Shown: piece by piece, positions 45,012-55,600 of the stretch
Numbering within the stretch: position 1 is the stretch's first letter
How the letters are laid out: every line of letters begins with the position of its first letter
DNA from: Prostheceraeus crozeri
Taxonomy: Eukaryota > Platyhelminthes > Polycladida > Euryleptidae
NCBI GenBank assembly: GCA_907163375.1
Contig: CAJQUW010001436.1
Location: 7,501-71,500, forward strand
Length of the DNA stretch: 64,000 bases
Direction: 5' to 3'
Notes under the pieces: generated by a model
Seen by the model: only the letters and a program-made list of their open reading frames with translations
The model's database searches: none
Told to the model about the DNA's origin: nothing
Translations under genes and position numbers: made by a program

Positions 45012-47078
45012 TCAAGCATGGCTGCAACATTCTGTTGATGAAATACTGGCAAATATGTTATTTCTTGTCCATAGTCTATCAACGATTTGGGCTCTTCTGT
45101 CGCTGAAATCGTCATGAGAAACTTTAAATTTGTCATTTCGTCTTTGCAAGCATTTTTCGACAACAAGACTGTAAGGATGAAATAAAGGGTACAAAAGATT
45201 AAATGGAGATGGAAGAACAGTGTTCCAATGAATGTATTTGATCTGAATTTTTGACCTCCAAAATGACAACTCCAATTTTCTCGAGTCATGAATTTTCTGA
45301 AAAGTGACCGACATCAGTGCGACTAGGAGATTCACAAGAACAATTTGTGCGATGATGTAATACGTACCATAAAGTGCAAAACCGAAATATTCAATTACTT
45401 CCATTGCAACATGATTGTACTTTGAAAGTGTTCCATTCATTACATAATCATTCGTGCCTGTCATAGCAAATATCACCCAGAACATTTCGAAGAAAGATGA
45501 TCTAACATTGGAAAAGAATTGATTCTCGCATCGATAATTTGAATACAGCGATACCAATGCTAAACCCCATGCAACAAAGAAAAGAAGCATAAGTAAAGCC
45601 CAACGTATTACATCGACGACCATTCTTGTGACAGTAATATTCAGGTGTGAGACCAAACGATTCATGTACAAAACATTTCCTGCGGACAAAAAATAAAACA
45701 AGTGACCAATTGAGAAGAAAATAGCACCAACATTGTGAGGCTGAAGGGCATCGTTGAAAAACGTTGCGAAATGAGGCTCTATCATGTACAACTTGCTGGT
45801 GGAAGCACATGTGCTTGATTGTTGCGCCAGCATCAATTCCAAAGCATCGGCGGCAGATAGATTCTGGCCACCAGACCAAATTTTAGCCAGTCTTCGACAC
45901 ATTGCCTTTGTTCCTTCTTTATTTGGAACAACTAATCTCGCTATGAAAATGAAAGTGTTTCCAAATGTGTACATGAGACAACTGATGAATTGTAGGATCT
46001 CGTAAGGTGAGTTGAAAAATGATTTTCCAAGACAATACATTCCAACACAAATTCTAGTCATTCTTGATAAAATGATCAAGGCCATGATGTAATGATACGG
46101 CTGGATAGATGCCTCACATAAGATGTATGATTCTTTAGCTTCATAAAAAAAGGTAGTTGCAACGAATATGAGGAAAGTCCAGTAGGCTACGGCCTCACAA
46201 GTGTACGCAGTCGTTGGGGATTTCAAAAAGCGAATTAAAGTTGGGTGTGGAAAGATAACACAAGCTGGAACGACGACGAAATACACAAAGGTTGAGAACA
46301 TGACACGCAGAGGGAATGGTAGATTCTCTGCAGTCCATCTATCTGGGAAAAGAGCATCAGAATCCTTGGTCCAATGAGACATAACCACTGATTGCACTGC
46401 CGGGTGGGATACAGCATTCTTCATGCCCGCCGCGATTAGCCTTGTTGCATTTCCAAATGATCGATCAAGGGGGTCCTCCTCTTCTTCATCGTAAAGAAGC
46501 ATTTGAACCTCTTCCTCATTTATTGGAGTATCCAGAAATTCAATTACAGTTTGTTCTAACATTTGATGCAATTTTCTTCCTAAGTCGAGTTGAGAATATC
46601 TATAAAACAGACCAGATCCGTCAATAGCTCGCCAAGTATCGAGACATCCTCCAATTGGTCTACGAGAATGGAAAAGTTGAATGTATGAGCGAGAGATGAG
46701 AGCGGTGAGGAAGTGATTAGCATACATTTGATGGAAACGAAGATCGCGATGAATAGTTTGACATAGTCGACAATCACATTTTGACGGACAAGGATTATCA
46801 AGACGAAGGCCAATATTTTCTGTTAAATGTTTCATCGCCTTCATTTTGTTGAGTCTGACTGACAGTGCTAAAGGGTTCACGAGAAAAAGTTCTTGCCATG
46901 CTGTTTGTGACAAATTGTGAGTCAATGATTCCTCCCATGCGCCAACGAGTGAATCCAAAGCTATCAAATCTTCAGTTTCCACTGCTTTGACGATATCATT
47001 AATGATCTCATCGTAAACAAATACAACTCCATTTCGTCGATGATTGTTGCTTTCGTTATGAAAAACATAGCCATTCAT
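45012..47078 (-). CDS. TRPC-like cation channel, single exon, 688 residues
   Basis: TRPC channels pass Na+ and Ca2+ across the plasma membrane downstream of phospholipase C. The N-terminus (1-95) is short, with perhaps one or two ankyrin-like helices. It is followed by the TRP_2 domain (about 95-235) with the CPSKCDCRLC zinc-site cluster, YANHFLTALISRSYI, WRAI and SHPAVQS..SHW. Membrane segments are read at about 258-276 (pre-S1), 294-312 (S1), 329-348 (S2), 359-382 (S3), 449-467 (S4), 488-512 (S5) and 563-592 (S6). The pore helix is at 526-545 (FFEMFWVIFAMTGTNDY; family LFW-xxFG). The post-S6 LELSFWRSK (602-610) is a weak TRP box. Only about 80 residues follow, so calmodulin/IP3-receptor and PDZ sites of longer members are missing. 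The ATG at 47078 is the first in frame. Absence of introns is unusual and suggests a retrocopy origin or lineage-specific intron loss. The frame is fully open, so it is probably functional. Confidence 0.9.
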   Translation of the reverse strand: MNGYVFHNESNNHRRNGVVFVYDEIINDIVKAVETEDLIALDSLVGAWEESLTHNLSQTAWQELFLVNPLALSVRLNKMKAMKHLTENIGLRLDNPCPSKCDCRLCQTIHRDLRFHQMYANHFLTALISRSYIQLFHSRRPIGGCLDTWRAIDGSGLFYRYSQLDLGRKLHQMLEQTVIEFLDTPINEEEVQMLLYDEEEEDPLDRSFGNATRLIAAGMKNAVSHPAVQSVVMSHWTKDSDALFPDRWTAENLPFPLRVMFSTFVYFVVVPACVIFPHPTLIRFLKSPTTAYTCEAVAYWTFLIFVATTFFYEAKESYILCEASIQPYHYIMALIILSRMTRICVGMYCLGKSFFNSPYEILQFISCLMYTFGNTFIFIARLVVPNKEGTKAMCRRLAKIWSGGQNLSAADALELMLAQQSSTCASTSKLYMIEPHFATFFNDALQPHNVGAIFFSIGHLFYFLSAGNVLYMNRLVSHLNITVTRMVVDVIRWALLMLLFFVAWGLALVSLYSNYRCENQFFSNVRSSFFEMFWVIFAMTGTNDYVMNGTLSKYNHVAMEVIEYFGFALYGTYYIIAQIVLVNLLVALMSVTFQKIHDSRKLELSFWRSKIQIKYIHWNTVLPSPFNLLYPLFHPYSLVVEKCLQRRNDKFKVSHDDFSDRRAQIVDRLWTRNNIFASISSTECCSHA

Positions 47079-48158
47079 ATCAGCAAAAAGTTAAGCACCG
47101 ACGAATGATCCGTTCAATGACTTGAATTCGCAGTTGAACGGATTTCTTATGTATAAGAAGAGATTGCGACTAATTACATCATATTCCACTGTCGTGACGT
47201 CGATTGCTAATAATATTTTGCTACTGTTGACTTCAATACCTGATGATGGGACACTAAGTAAAATTTCAATCAATTTCATTAATTTGTAAAGTTCAAGCTA
47301 GGGTCAATAACAGTGAAGAAATACATGAACAAGAGATATAACCTGAGGCTCAGGGGTTAATGAAGAGGGAGAGAGAGAGAGAGAGATCTAGCTATCTGCT
47401 GTTCGTGAAATCGAGTTGTCGAGAAAAGAGCATTTGGATTTGAAAGTGACGAGAAAGTATTTAAGTTTCAGGAAAGTTCTTACCAACTTAGAAAGGATTA
47501 GAGGGATAATTTTTTCGAACTTTTAATTAAGAAGCTTTGTTTGCCAAGAAGTTTGCACAATATTTCCTGTATGTAGAAAACAATGGTGCTGACCAGGGAT
47601 CTGGAGCGGAGCGGAGTGGTCGATAATTTATTTGATGAAAGATGGAATACGTTGGAAATCATAAAACAAATTACTACTATTTTTTGCATGTTGACGTGTG
47701 TTCGTTTGATGAAATCCCGAATAATAGTTTGATACAATTGAATAAAACGGACGCATCGCTGTTGAAACGCCAATCAGTTATCTCAATAACTCATGCACGA
47801 GGCTTCCCATTCTGGGAACTCAGCCACACGTCACAAGCAGACACAGTCATGACATCAGGAGTCATCTCAACAATAGATGAATCTGACTTCCCCATATTCA
47901 CCCCTTTCTGAATGCTCATTGGCTCAGTCTGTGTATCGGTTGCAATGGTTATCCATTAAAAATGAAAATCTGACGCACCTGATCGATTTCACTATTCGTT
48001 GTCTCCATTTTAATTGCACGCTCGAATAATTTCCGCATCACTCGCGTCTGATCGTGGACAAGCTCGTGAACGTGATAAATACCAGGGATAACAAGGTCAA
48101 AACAGAGTGAGCTGATCCACTGAAATGGCGAGGCAATTTCTTTCAAAATAAACAGGTC
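47079..48158. other. Upstream region of the TRPC-like gene
   Basis: No gene is recognised. A (GA)n microsatellite lies at about 47364-47386. No core promoter element could be assigned with confidence. Confidence 0.35.
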
Positions 48159-48582
48159 ATTGATGACAAGGAGAAGTACCAGTGTAAATTGTGCAAGATT
48201 CAAGTGACTGTTTCTGGTGATTCGTCATTCAATCTAAAGCGACATCTTACTCGACACCACTCGCAAGATAAAAACAGTGGAAAAACAAAGAGAATGAAGA
48301 ACCGCCTTTAAAACAATCGAAACTGTCTATATCTGACATGGGCAGGTTTCATTCCATCTCGAAAGAATAGAAAGCAGCGTTGGACTCTGCTTTAACTCAA
48401 ATGATCTGCGTCGACGGTTATCCGCATACGATGGTGATCAAGCCGGGATTTAAAGAACTGATGAGAGTGGCTACACCAGGGTACAACGATACGATACGAT
48501 AAAAGACAGTCTCATACCATCATTGTACTCTACAATGAGATCAGAAGTTATTGAAAAACTCCAAAAGTGTTCCTCGGTATCC
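48159..48582 (+). pseudogene. hAT/ZBED transposase fragment, cut off by the tandem array
   Basis: VIDDKEKYQCKLCKIQVTVS then FNLKRHLTRHHSQ is a BED zinc finger (C-x2-C..H-x4-H) from 48159. After a TAA (about 48308) the same protein family continues: ALDSALTQMICVDGYPHTMV then KPGFKELMRVATPGYNDTI, and in another frame SLIPSLYSTMRSEVIEKLQK, the start of the hAT core. Stops at about 48308 and 48368 and a frame change near 48500 make it dead. The match ends exactly where the RT array begins (about 48583), so the array or its founding insertion interrupted this hAT copy. Confidence 0.8.
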
Positions 48583-50052
48583 GGTTACATACATGGCAAG
48601 TCGTCTTCTCATGCGCCCCACATGCGCTACACAACCGAAGAAACTCAACTGCTCAATCAAATCATTACGGATCTACAAAATGATGGCCTTATTCAAAGTA
48701 AGCATCGTCCAGGACCCTTTTGCTCTCGGCCGTTTTTAATACCTAAGGCAGATGGAGGTGTCCGCTTCCTGGTAAACTATAAACACTTAACTCCTTTTCT
48801 ACAGGTAGACACCTCCATCTGCCTCCTTTCCACGCGAAAACGGCTGCTTTTGTTTGGCGTCCAGGCTTAGTGGATATCCACGTGGACCTCCGTAACGCCT
48901 TTCATAGCCTTTCTCTTAATCCGAAATCTCGTTTTTTAAGCACTTTTGGCTATGACGGGAAGTTTTACGAGTTCACGCGGATGCCCATGGGCCTGGCGCC
49001 TTCACCTTCTTTTCTACAATGTGTGCTTAATGAAGTCCTCGCACCGCTTCGTCGTCACAACGCAATTGTTTGGTGTCACCTGGATGACATTGTGATTTTT
49101 GCAAAGCGGAAACATATTGGATCCCTCCGAGCTCAACTTCTACACAGATTACAAGCTATTGGACTCAAGGTGAATCGTAAGAAATCTCAATTACGTCCTT
49201 CTAAAGTCATTGATTATCTTGGCCAGACCTACGATCTTCGGACCCGGACGAGGCGCCTTGCACAGAAACATGTCGAAATTCTCCCGAGCTTCTTTAGACA
49301 ACTGATCAAGAACCCGGACGACAAACACCTCAAAGGTTATTTGGCTTTTCTACTTTATGCTGTAGCGCCGGCTTACGCCATGTTACGCTGGTCGGCTCGG
49401 CTCCTCCTTCAGCATCTGCATCTACTGGACAAAGCTTGTCGGCAACCGGTTATACTCCCTTGGACGGGTGTCCCAGACTTGGTTCGTGGATGCCACACCA
49501 ACAACTTGCGCCATTTTTGCAGGGCTCCGATGCATGGGTTTGGCAGCATCCCGAAACGCATCGGTTTCACTCCGAAACCATGGCGCTTTTGCTGGCTGCT
49601 CGTGCAGCCAAACCTGGAGACATTATTGCTACGGATGTCCTTGGACTTTTATCGTGAGCAAAGCGATCATCCTTCCTGCTCCCGGCAAAGCTGTCCCTAC
49701 TAAAGAAAGGCCTCCGTTTAGTTTACGTTCCAACACATCTGAATTCGGCGGATGGGCCATCTCGTGGACAGATCAACACTTCAAAATACTTACACTTACC
49801 TCGAGCTTTACGACGGTTTTATTAACCAACACAAGACCAACGCTTCGCTCAGCCTAAAACGACATACTCTTGTTTTTTCTTCATTCTAGTGACGTCACTT
49901 TTTGCTAAAATCGAGTGATAAGTATAACTTTTATGAAGTCTTTCGTTGCGATAGGGTTAAAATTGTAGTGGAGGTCATTGTCTATTCTTGTAATCGCAAC
50001 CGTTTTCTGTGGCTCGTCCTGATGCCGTGTTTATTGTAAACTTTGTTTGAGA
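48583..50052 (+). mobile_element. RT-RNase H tandem element, unit 1 (left-truncated)
   Basis: This partial unit lacks the core-like region and begins just ahead of the RT. Parts: RT about 48.65-49.25 kb (VDLRNAFHSL motif A, MPMGLAPSPSFLQ motif B, CHLDDIVIFA motif C) and RNase H about 49.45-49.80 kb (DATP, then a VYVP..SADG end). A 3' noncoding region follows, with a TGACGTCA site and an AATAAA signal. By eye it is almost identical to unit 2, so it is very young. It carries only a few breaks and is treated as a fossil copy. No LTR, protease, integrase or tyrosine recombinase is seen. The family is uncertain: the RNase H recalls hepadnaviruses, and the RT is compatible with hepadnavirus-, DIRS- or Ty3-like enzymes. 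Confidence 0.75.
49890..49897. promoter_or_regulatory. CRE-like TGACGTCA palindrome in unit 1
   Basis: A perfect 8-bp cAMP-response element, the classical ATF/CREB site, lies in the noncoding part of the unit, about 160 bp before AATAAA and 440 bp before the next core-like ORF. The same site occurs in unit 2 (52493-52500) and unit 4 (63556-63563), and in altered form in unit 3. A promoter role is inferred from its position only. Confidence 0.5.
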
Positions 50053-50058
50053 AATAAA
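50053..50058 (+). terminator. AATAAA polyadenylation signal of the repeat unit
   Basis: AATAAA in GAGAAATAAAGGGAAGGCCC recurs at 52658, 60967 and 63738, once per unit. It is used here to define unit borders. Confidence 0.45.
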
Positions 50059-50327
50059 GGGAAGGCCCTTAATTCCGCGTCCTGGAGCGCTTTCCTTCTC
50101 CGTTTCATTTTCTCCAACCAATCGGCTCTCCAAGACCTTCGCTTGCGGCAACGGTTTCGACTTCTGATCCTGCATCCTTTCCGCAATCTCCTCAAGCCGC
50201 TCAGCCACAGACTACCACGGTTGCGCAGGAAGCATTTCCTACCTGGGACACAAGCCATCTCACGGCTTATTCATCCGCCTCGGATGCCGAATCGCCCGAC
50301 AAACTGGTTTCAGCTCTCCCTCAACCG

Positions 50328-50801
50328 ATGGATCCAACAGTCGTCATCGCCGCCGTCGAGGCACTCTCCGCAAAGGTGGACAGACTCTCATTGGGAATGG
50401 CAACCGGGACCAGTACGCCTTCTCAATCTGATTCCGATCTGGAATCCTTATGGACGGCCCGAAACCGACACGAGGCCGCCACACTCAAGAGAATCCTGGC
50501 AGCAACGGACCTTAACGCAGCTCAGGCAGAGGCACAGCAGCGGCTCGAACTCCTCCATATCGCAGGCAAGTTCGGTTGGGCCTACGCCGCTTCCTTGGAG
50601 CAGTTCGGAACCGCGGAATCATTGGGACTCCCAGTACAACCACCGGAATTACAGGTCGGTCGATCTGGACGCAACTTCCAGCCAGGGTTCCATTCAAACA
50701 GACGTGGACATCGTGGTGGTCGATCCCGAGGACGCAGTCGAGGAAAGGCTTCAACAAGAGGTGGACCAGGAAATTCAAGTAATGTTCCGGGAGTGGTCTG
50801 A
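50328..50801 (+). CDS. Core/Gag-like ORF with Arg/Gly-rich tail
   Basis: The open stretch starts MDPTVVIAAVEALSAKVDRL and has a helical middle part (DLNAAQAEAQQRLELL, then KFGWAYAASLEQF). It ends in a basic tail rich in RG and RS pairs (HRGGRSRGRSRGKASTR). A small helical protein with an arginine-rich C-terminus is the layout of nucleic-acid-binding shell proteins such as the hepadnavirus core and Gag-like proteins of DIRS elements. No CCHC knuckle is present. The frame is overlapped along most of its length by another open frame leading to the RT, a compact layout. Assignment is by layout, not by clear homology. Confidence 0.45.
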   Translation: MDPTVVIAAVEALSAKVDRLSLGMATGTSTPSQSDSDLESLWTARNRHEAATLKRILAATDLNAAQAEAQQRLELLHIAGKFGWAYAASLEQFGTAESLGLPVQPPELQVGRSGRNFQPGFHSNRRGHRGGRSRGRSRGKASTRGGPGNSSNVPGVV

Positions 50802-52657
50802 GAATTTCGACCTCGACTTATGGTTGGATGAGGCGTTACAGTTTATTGACCAAGACGCAGACGCTACTACTGATCAGTCATTACGAACTACTCCGATCCC
50901 GTTTCCTGACTCTGATCCAGTTGTTCCCAGCTTCTCTCCACCTATGACTCCGCCTCCTGAACCAGACGAAAACCCAGATGGCGATCAGCAACAGCAACAT
51001 GACGCAGTTCCGGACGACACTTCTGACCAGGCCGGCCCGCTCTTTGAGTTTGAATCCGGTTGCGCGTTCCAATGTCCAGACATTCTCAGTTACAAGCCAC
51101 ATTCACTTTCAGTCCCAGTAGCGCAGTCGCAAGACTATGGTCCCTTCTGTCGTCAGCTCAGTTCCGGCTTTCGGGTTTACATACATGGCAAGTCGTCTTC
51201 TCATGCGCCCCACATGCGCTACACAAACGAAGAAACTCAACTGCTCAATCAAATCATTACGGATCTACAAAATGATGGCCTTATTCAAAGTAAGCATCGT
51301 CCAGGACCCTTTTGTTCTCGGCCGTTTTTAATACCTAAGGCAGATGGAGGTGTCCGCTTCCTGGTAAACTATAAACACTTAACTCCTTTTCTACAGGTAA
51401 GACACCTCAATCTGCCTCCTTTCCACGCGAAAACGGCTGCTTTTGTTTGGCGTCCAGGCTTAGTGGGTATCCGCGTGGACCTCCGTAACGCCTTTCATAG
51501 CCTTTCTCTTAATCCGAAATCTCGTTTTTTAAGCACTTTTGGCTATGACGGGAAGTTTTACGAGTTCACGCGGATGCCCATGGGCCTGGCGCCTTCACCT
51601 TCTTTTCTACAATGTGTGCTTAATGAAGTCCTCGCACCGCTTCGTCGTCACAACGCAATTGTTTTGTGTCACCTGATGACATTGTGATTTTTGCAAACCG
51701 GAAACATATTGGATCCCTCCGAGCTCAACTTCTACACAGATTACAAGCTATTGACTCAAGTGAATCGTAAGAAATCTCAATTACGTCCTTCTAAAGTCAT
51801 TGATTATCTTGGCCAGACCTACGATCTTCGGACCCGGACGAGGCGCCTTGCACAGAAACATGTCGAAATTCTCCCGAGCTTCTTTAGACAACTGATCAAG
51901 AACCCGGACGACAAACACCTCAAAGGTTATTTGGCTTTTCTACTTTATGCTGTAGCGCCGGCTTACGCCATGTTACGCTGGTCGGCTCGGCTCCTCCTTC
52001 AGCATCTGCATCTACTGGACAAAGCTTGTCGGCAACCGGTTATACTCCCTTGGACGGGTGTCCCAGACTTGGTTCGTGGATGCCACACCAACAACTTGCG
52101 CCATTTTTGCAGGGCTCCGATGCATGGGTTTGGCAGCATCCCGAAACGCTACGGTTTCACACGTCCGAAAACCATGGCGCGTTTTGCTGGCTGCTCGTGC
52201 AGCCAAACCTGGAGACATTATTGCATACGGATGTCCTTGGACTTTTATCGTGAGCAAAGCGATCATCCTTCCTGCTCCCGCCCAAAGCGTCCCTACTAAA
52301 GAAAGAGCCTCCGATTTAGTTTACGTTCCAACACATCTGAATTCGGCGGATGGGCCATCTCGTGGACAGATCCCAACACTTCAAAATACTTACACTTACC
52401 TAGAGCTTTACGACGGGTTTTTATTAACCAACACAAGACCAACGCTTCGCTCAGCCTAAAACGACATACTCCTTGTTTTTTCTTCATTCTAGTGACGTCA
52501 CTTTTTGCTAAAATCGAGTGATAAGTATAACTTTTATGAAGTCTTTCGTTGCGATAGGGTTAAAATTGTAGTGGAGGTCATTGTCTATTCTTGTAATCGC
52601 AACCGTTTTCTGTGGCTCGTCCTGATGCCGTGTTTATTGTAAACTTTGTGTTTGAGA

Positions 52658-55600
52658 AATAAAGGGAAGGCCCTTAATTATTCCCGCGTCCTGGAGCGCT
52701 TTCCTTCTCCGTTTCAATTTTCTCTCCAACCAATCGGCTCTCCAAGACCTTCGCTTGCGGCAACGGTTTTCGACTTCTGATCCTGCATTCCCTTTCCGCC
52801 AATCTCCTCAAGCGCCGCTCATCCACAGACTACCAACGGTTGCGCAGGAAGCATTTCCTACCTGGACACAAGCCATCTCACGGCTTATGACAATTCCGCC
52901 CTCGGATGCCGAATCGCCCGACAAACTACTGGTTTCAGCTCTCCCTCAACCGATGGATCCAAACAGTCGTCCATCGCCGCCGTCGAGGCACTCTCCGCAA
53001 AGGTGGACAGACTCTCATTGGGAATGGCAACCGGGACCAGTACGCCTTCCTCAATCTGATTCCGATCTGGAATACCTTATGGACGTGCCCGAAACCGACA
53101 CGAGGCCGCCAAACACACTCAAGAGAATCCTGGTCAGCAACGACCTTAACGCAGCTCAGGCAGAGGCACAGCAGCGGCTCGAATCTCCTACCATATCGCA
53201 GGCAAGTTCGGTTGGGCCTACGCCGCTTCCTTGGAGCAGTTCGGAAACCCCTGCGGAAAGTCATTGGGACTCCAGTACAACCACCCGGGAAATTACAGTC
53301 GGTCCGATCTGGACGCAACTTCCAGCCGGGGTTCCATTCAAACAGACGTGGAACATCGTGGTGGTCGAATCCCGAGGACGCAGTCCGAGGAAAGGCTTCA
53401 ACAAGAAGGTGGACCAGAAATTCTCAAGTAATGTTCCGGAGTGTCTGAGAATTTCGACCTCGACTTATGGTTGGATGAGGCGTTACAGTTTATTGACCAA
53501 GACGCAACGCTACCTACTGATTCAGTCATTACGAACTACTCCGATCCCGTTTCCTGACATCTGACCAGTTGTTGTTCCCAGCTTCTTCTCCTTCCTCTCC
53601 ACTTCCTTCTCCTGTTCAACTATATTTTTCTCTCTCCCTCCTTTCCTTCTCTGTTCTTGTCTCTTCCGCACTCTTCTTTCTCTTGTCATTCTCGTGTATT
53701 CTTACTCATTACGTCTTCACTTTAACTTTCCATGCTACATCTCTGACATTTCGTTCCTTCTTTTCTTAGCTCTACGACTAATAACTTCTCGATACTCGTT
53801 TCTCACCGACTTCTCCTCAATCTGCTTCATGCCTCTGCGTCTTTCTACTTCGACTTCTTCAAACACTCCTACTTTTCTTTTTACGTCTGAACTCTTCTTC
53901 TCCTTCTTTCTCTCTATCTTCTCTTCTCCTTCTGTATCATAACTTTCCCGTTCTTACTTTCGTTTCCTTGTTAATTGCTTTCTCTCCCATCCCTCTTTCA
54001 CTCTCCCTAAGCACTTCTCTCATTCCACTCTACTTCTTCAACTTCTTTCATCCTACTTCGTTTCTCTACCTTTACTCTTTCTTTACTATCTTCCCGTCTT
54101 CGGGGTAGTGGGTGGCGGGGGGGGGGGGGAGGCACAGTCTTCTCTCGCCATCTGCTTCTTTACTCCCTCTTACTCTCAACTTTCCCTCTTCTACACCTCT
54201 CCCTCACTCTCTCTCCATATCTTCTCTGCTCTCGTTTTCCATCGTCCGACCCTTCTCTCTACACTTTCATCTCCATTCGTCGACTTTTTCCCAGCTTACT
54301 ACGCTCCCTTCTTGCTTTCCTCCCTCTTTCTCCCCAATCTTTCACTTTCTTACTCGCTTTCTTACTCTATCGTCCCTCCTTCTCCTCCTTCTCTTACCTC
54401 TCTTCTCTACATCCTGTCCCCGCTCTCCGCCTCGACTTCTCATCTAGTTGTCCTATCCCACTGTCTCTCTCGGCTCTCTCTCTCTACCTTCGGGTCTGCT
54501 CTCTCATCTCAGCTACTCATCCCTCTTTCAAGCTCCCTCTCTTTCTCTCTCCCTCTCCTCTGCCCATTTTCGCACATCGTTCTTCGTCCTCGTCTCCTTT
54601 CTCTTTTCTTCACCTTCTCCATCCTCTTCTTCATTACTCCTTCTCTCTTCAATCCACTCTCCAATCGTTCGCTTCTCTACTCATTTCGTGGTTTAACTCC
54701 CTTCTCTACCACCTTCTCTCTCCACACCTTCCTACCTCGGCCTTCTTCATCTCTCTCTTCTTCCCCTTTACGTCTCTTTCTCTATCTTCTGCCCGCTCAT
54801 GCTTCTCATCTTGATCACTTCTCATTCCTCTACATCCGTTCTTACTATTCCAATCATTCCTTACTTGACTTCTTCATTCCTATCCTTCTTCATCTCGCTT
54901 CCTCCTCTGTCTCTGTCCTTTGCGCCTCGTCTTCTCCCTCTTACTTTTCCATCTCTTCTGTTCTCTTATCTACTTGTCGTAAGCTCTACTCTCATCCCTT
55001 CTCTTCTTCTTCTCGCTTCATTCTTCCTCTTCTCTCTTACCAACGTCAAGCTCTCACTACCTCACTTCAGGTCAACTCTCATGCGCTCTCATTCGGCTAT
55101 AACGTTCTTCTTTCGATTCTTCTCGTCCCATCTTCTTACTCCATTACTCCTTCTCATCTTCCTTTGCTCTATTCATGTCTTCTTTCGTCTTCTTCCTTCC
55201 TTCTCAGTTCCTCTTCGTTGCTACCTTCGATTCTCTCCCGTCTTTCTTCCTCATCTTGCTTCCGCTGCTGCTCTCACTCTCGCCTTCTCTTTCTCTATAA
55301 ACTCCTTCATGCTTCTCCCATCCCCCCACCCACTGCTTCCTCTCGCATCTCTCTCTCGTCTCAGTACTCTGTACTACTTCTTTACTTCTTCTCGTTCTTT
55401 TCGTCTTTTCTTCTTCTCATCCTTTTCGCATCTGCTCACTCATTCTTTTTCTCATTCTGCTTCGGTTGCTTTCGCTCGTCCCTCACCACTCGGCGACTCT
55501 TCTTCGCTCCTCCTTTTTTTATTCTCCGCTTCTCTTACTCCCTCTTCTCTTTCTCTCTCTCCCTTTCCCAGCTTTTCTGCTCCTAGCTTCTTCGCCTCGT

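Larger units (their letters stand above)
50053..52657 (+). mobile_element. RT-RNase H tandem element, unit 2 (most complete, about 2.6 kb)
   Basis: Order of parts: a 5' region, a small core-like ORF (50328-50801) and an acidic Pro-rich linker in another frame (about 50.78-51.05 kb). Then come the RT (about 51.2-51.85 kb) with the same A, B and C motifs as unit 1, the RNase H (about 52.05-52.42 kb), and a 3' region with TGACGTCA and AATAAA. The unit joins the next directly, head to tail, without LTRs. It is far too short for an integrase or recombinase and none is seen. It looks nearly whole, with only a few breaks, and is treated as a fossil. The agreement with unit 1 implies a very recent amplification or a shared circular template. 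Confidence 0.75.

Noticed and set aside
47091-47279. Extra upstream coding exon of the TRPC-like gene
   Set aside because: The stretch is in a different frame with a stop before 47078, and it has no splice donor joining it in phase or resemblance to TRPC N-termini.
49975-50258. Minus-strand Arg/Lys-rich open stretches across the array units
   Set aside because: They are mirror frames of the coding unit, recur once per unit for that reason alone, and have no family resemblance.
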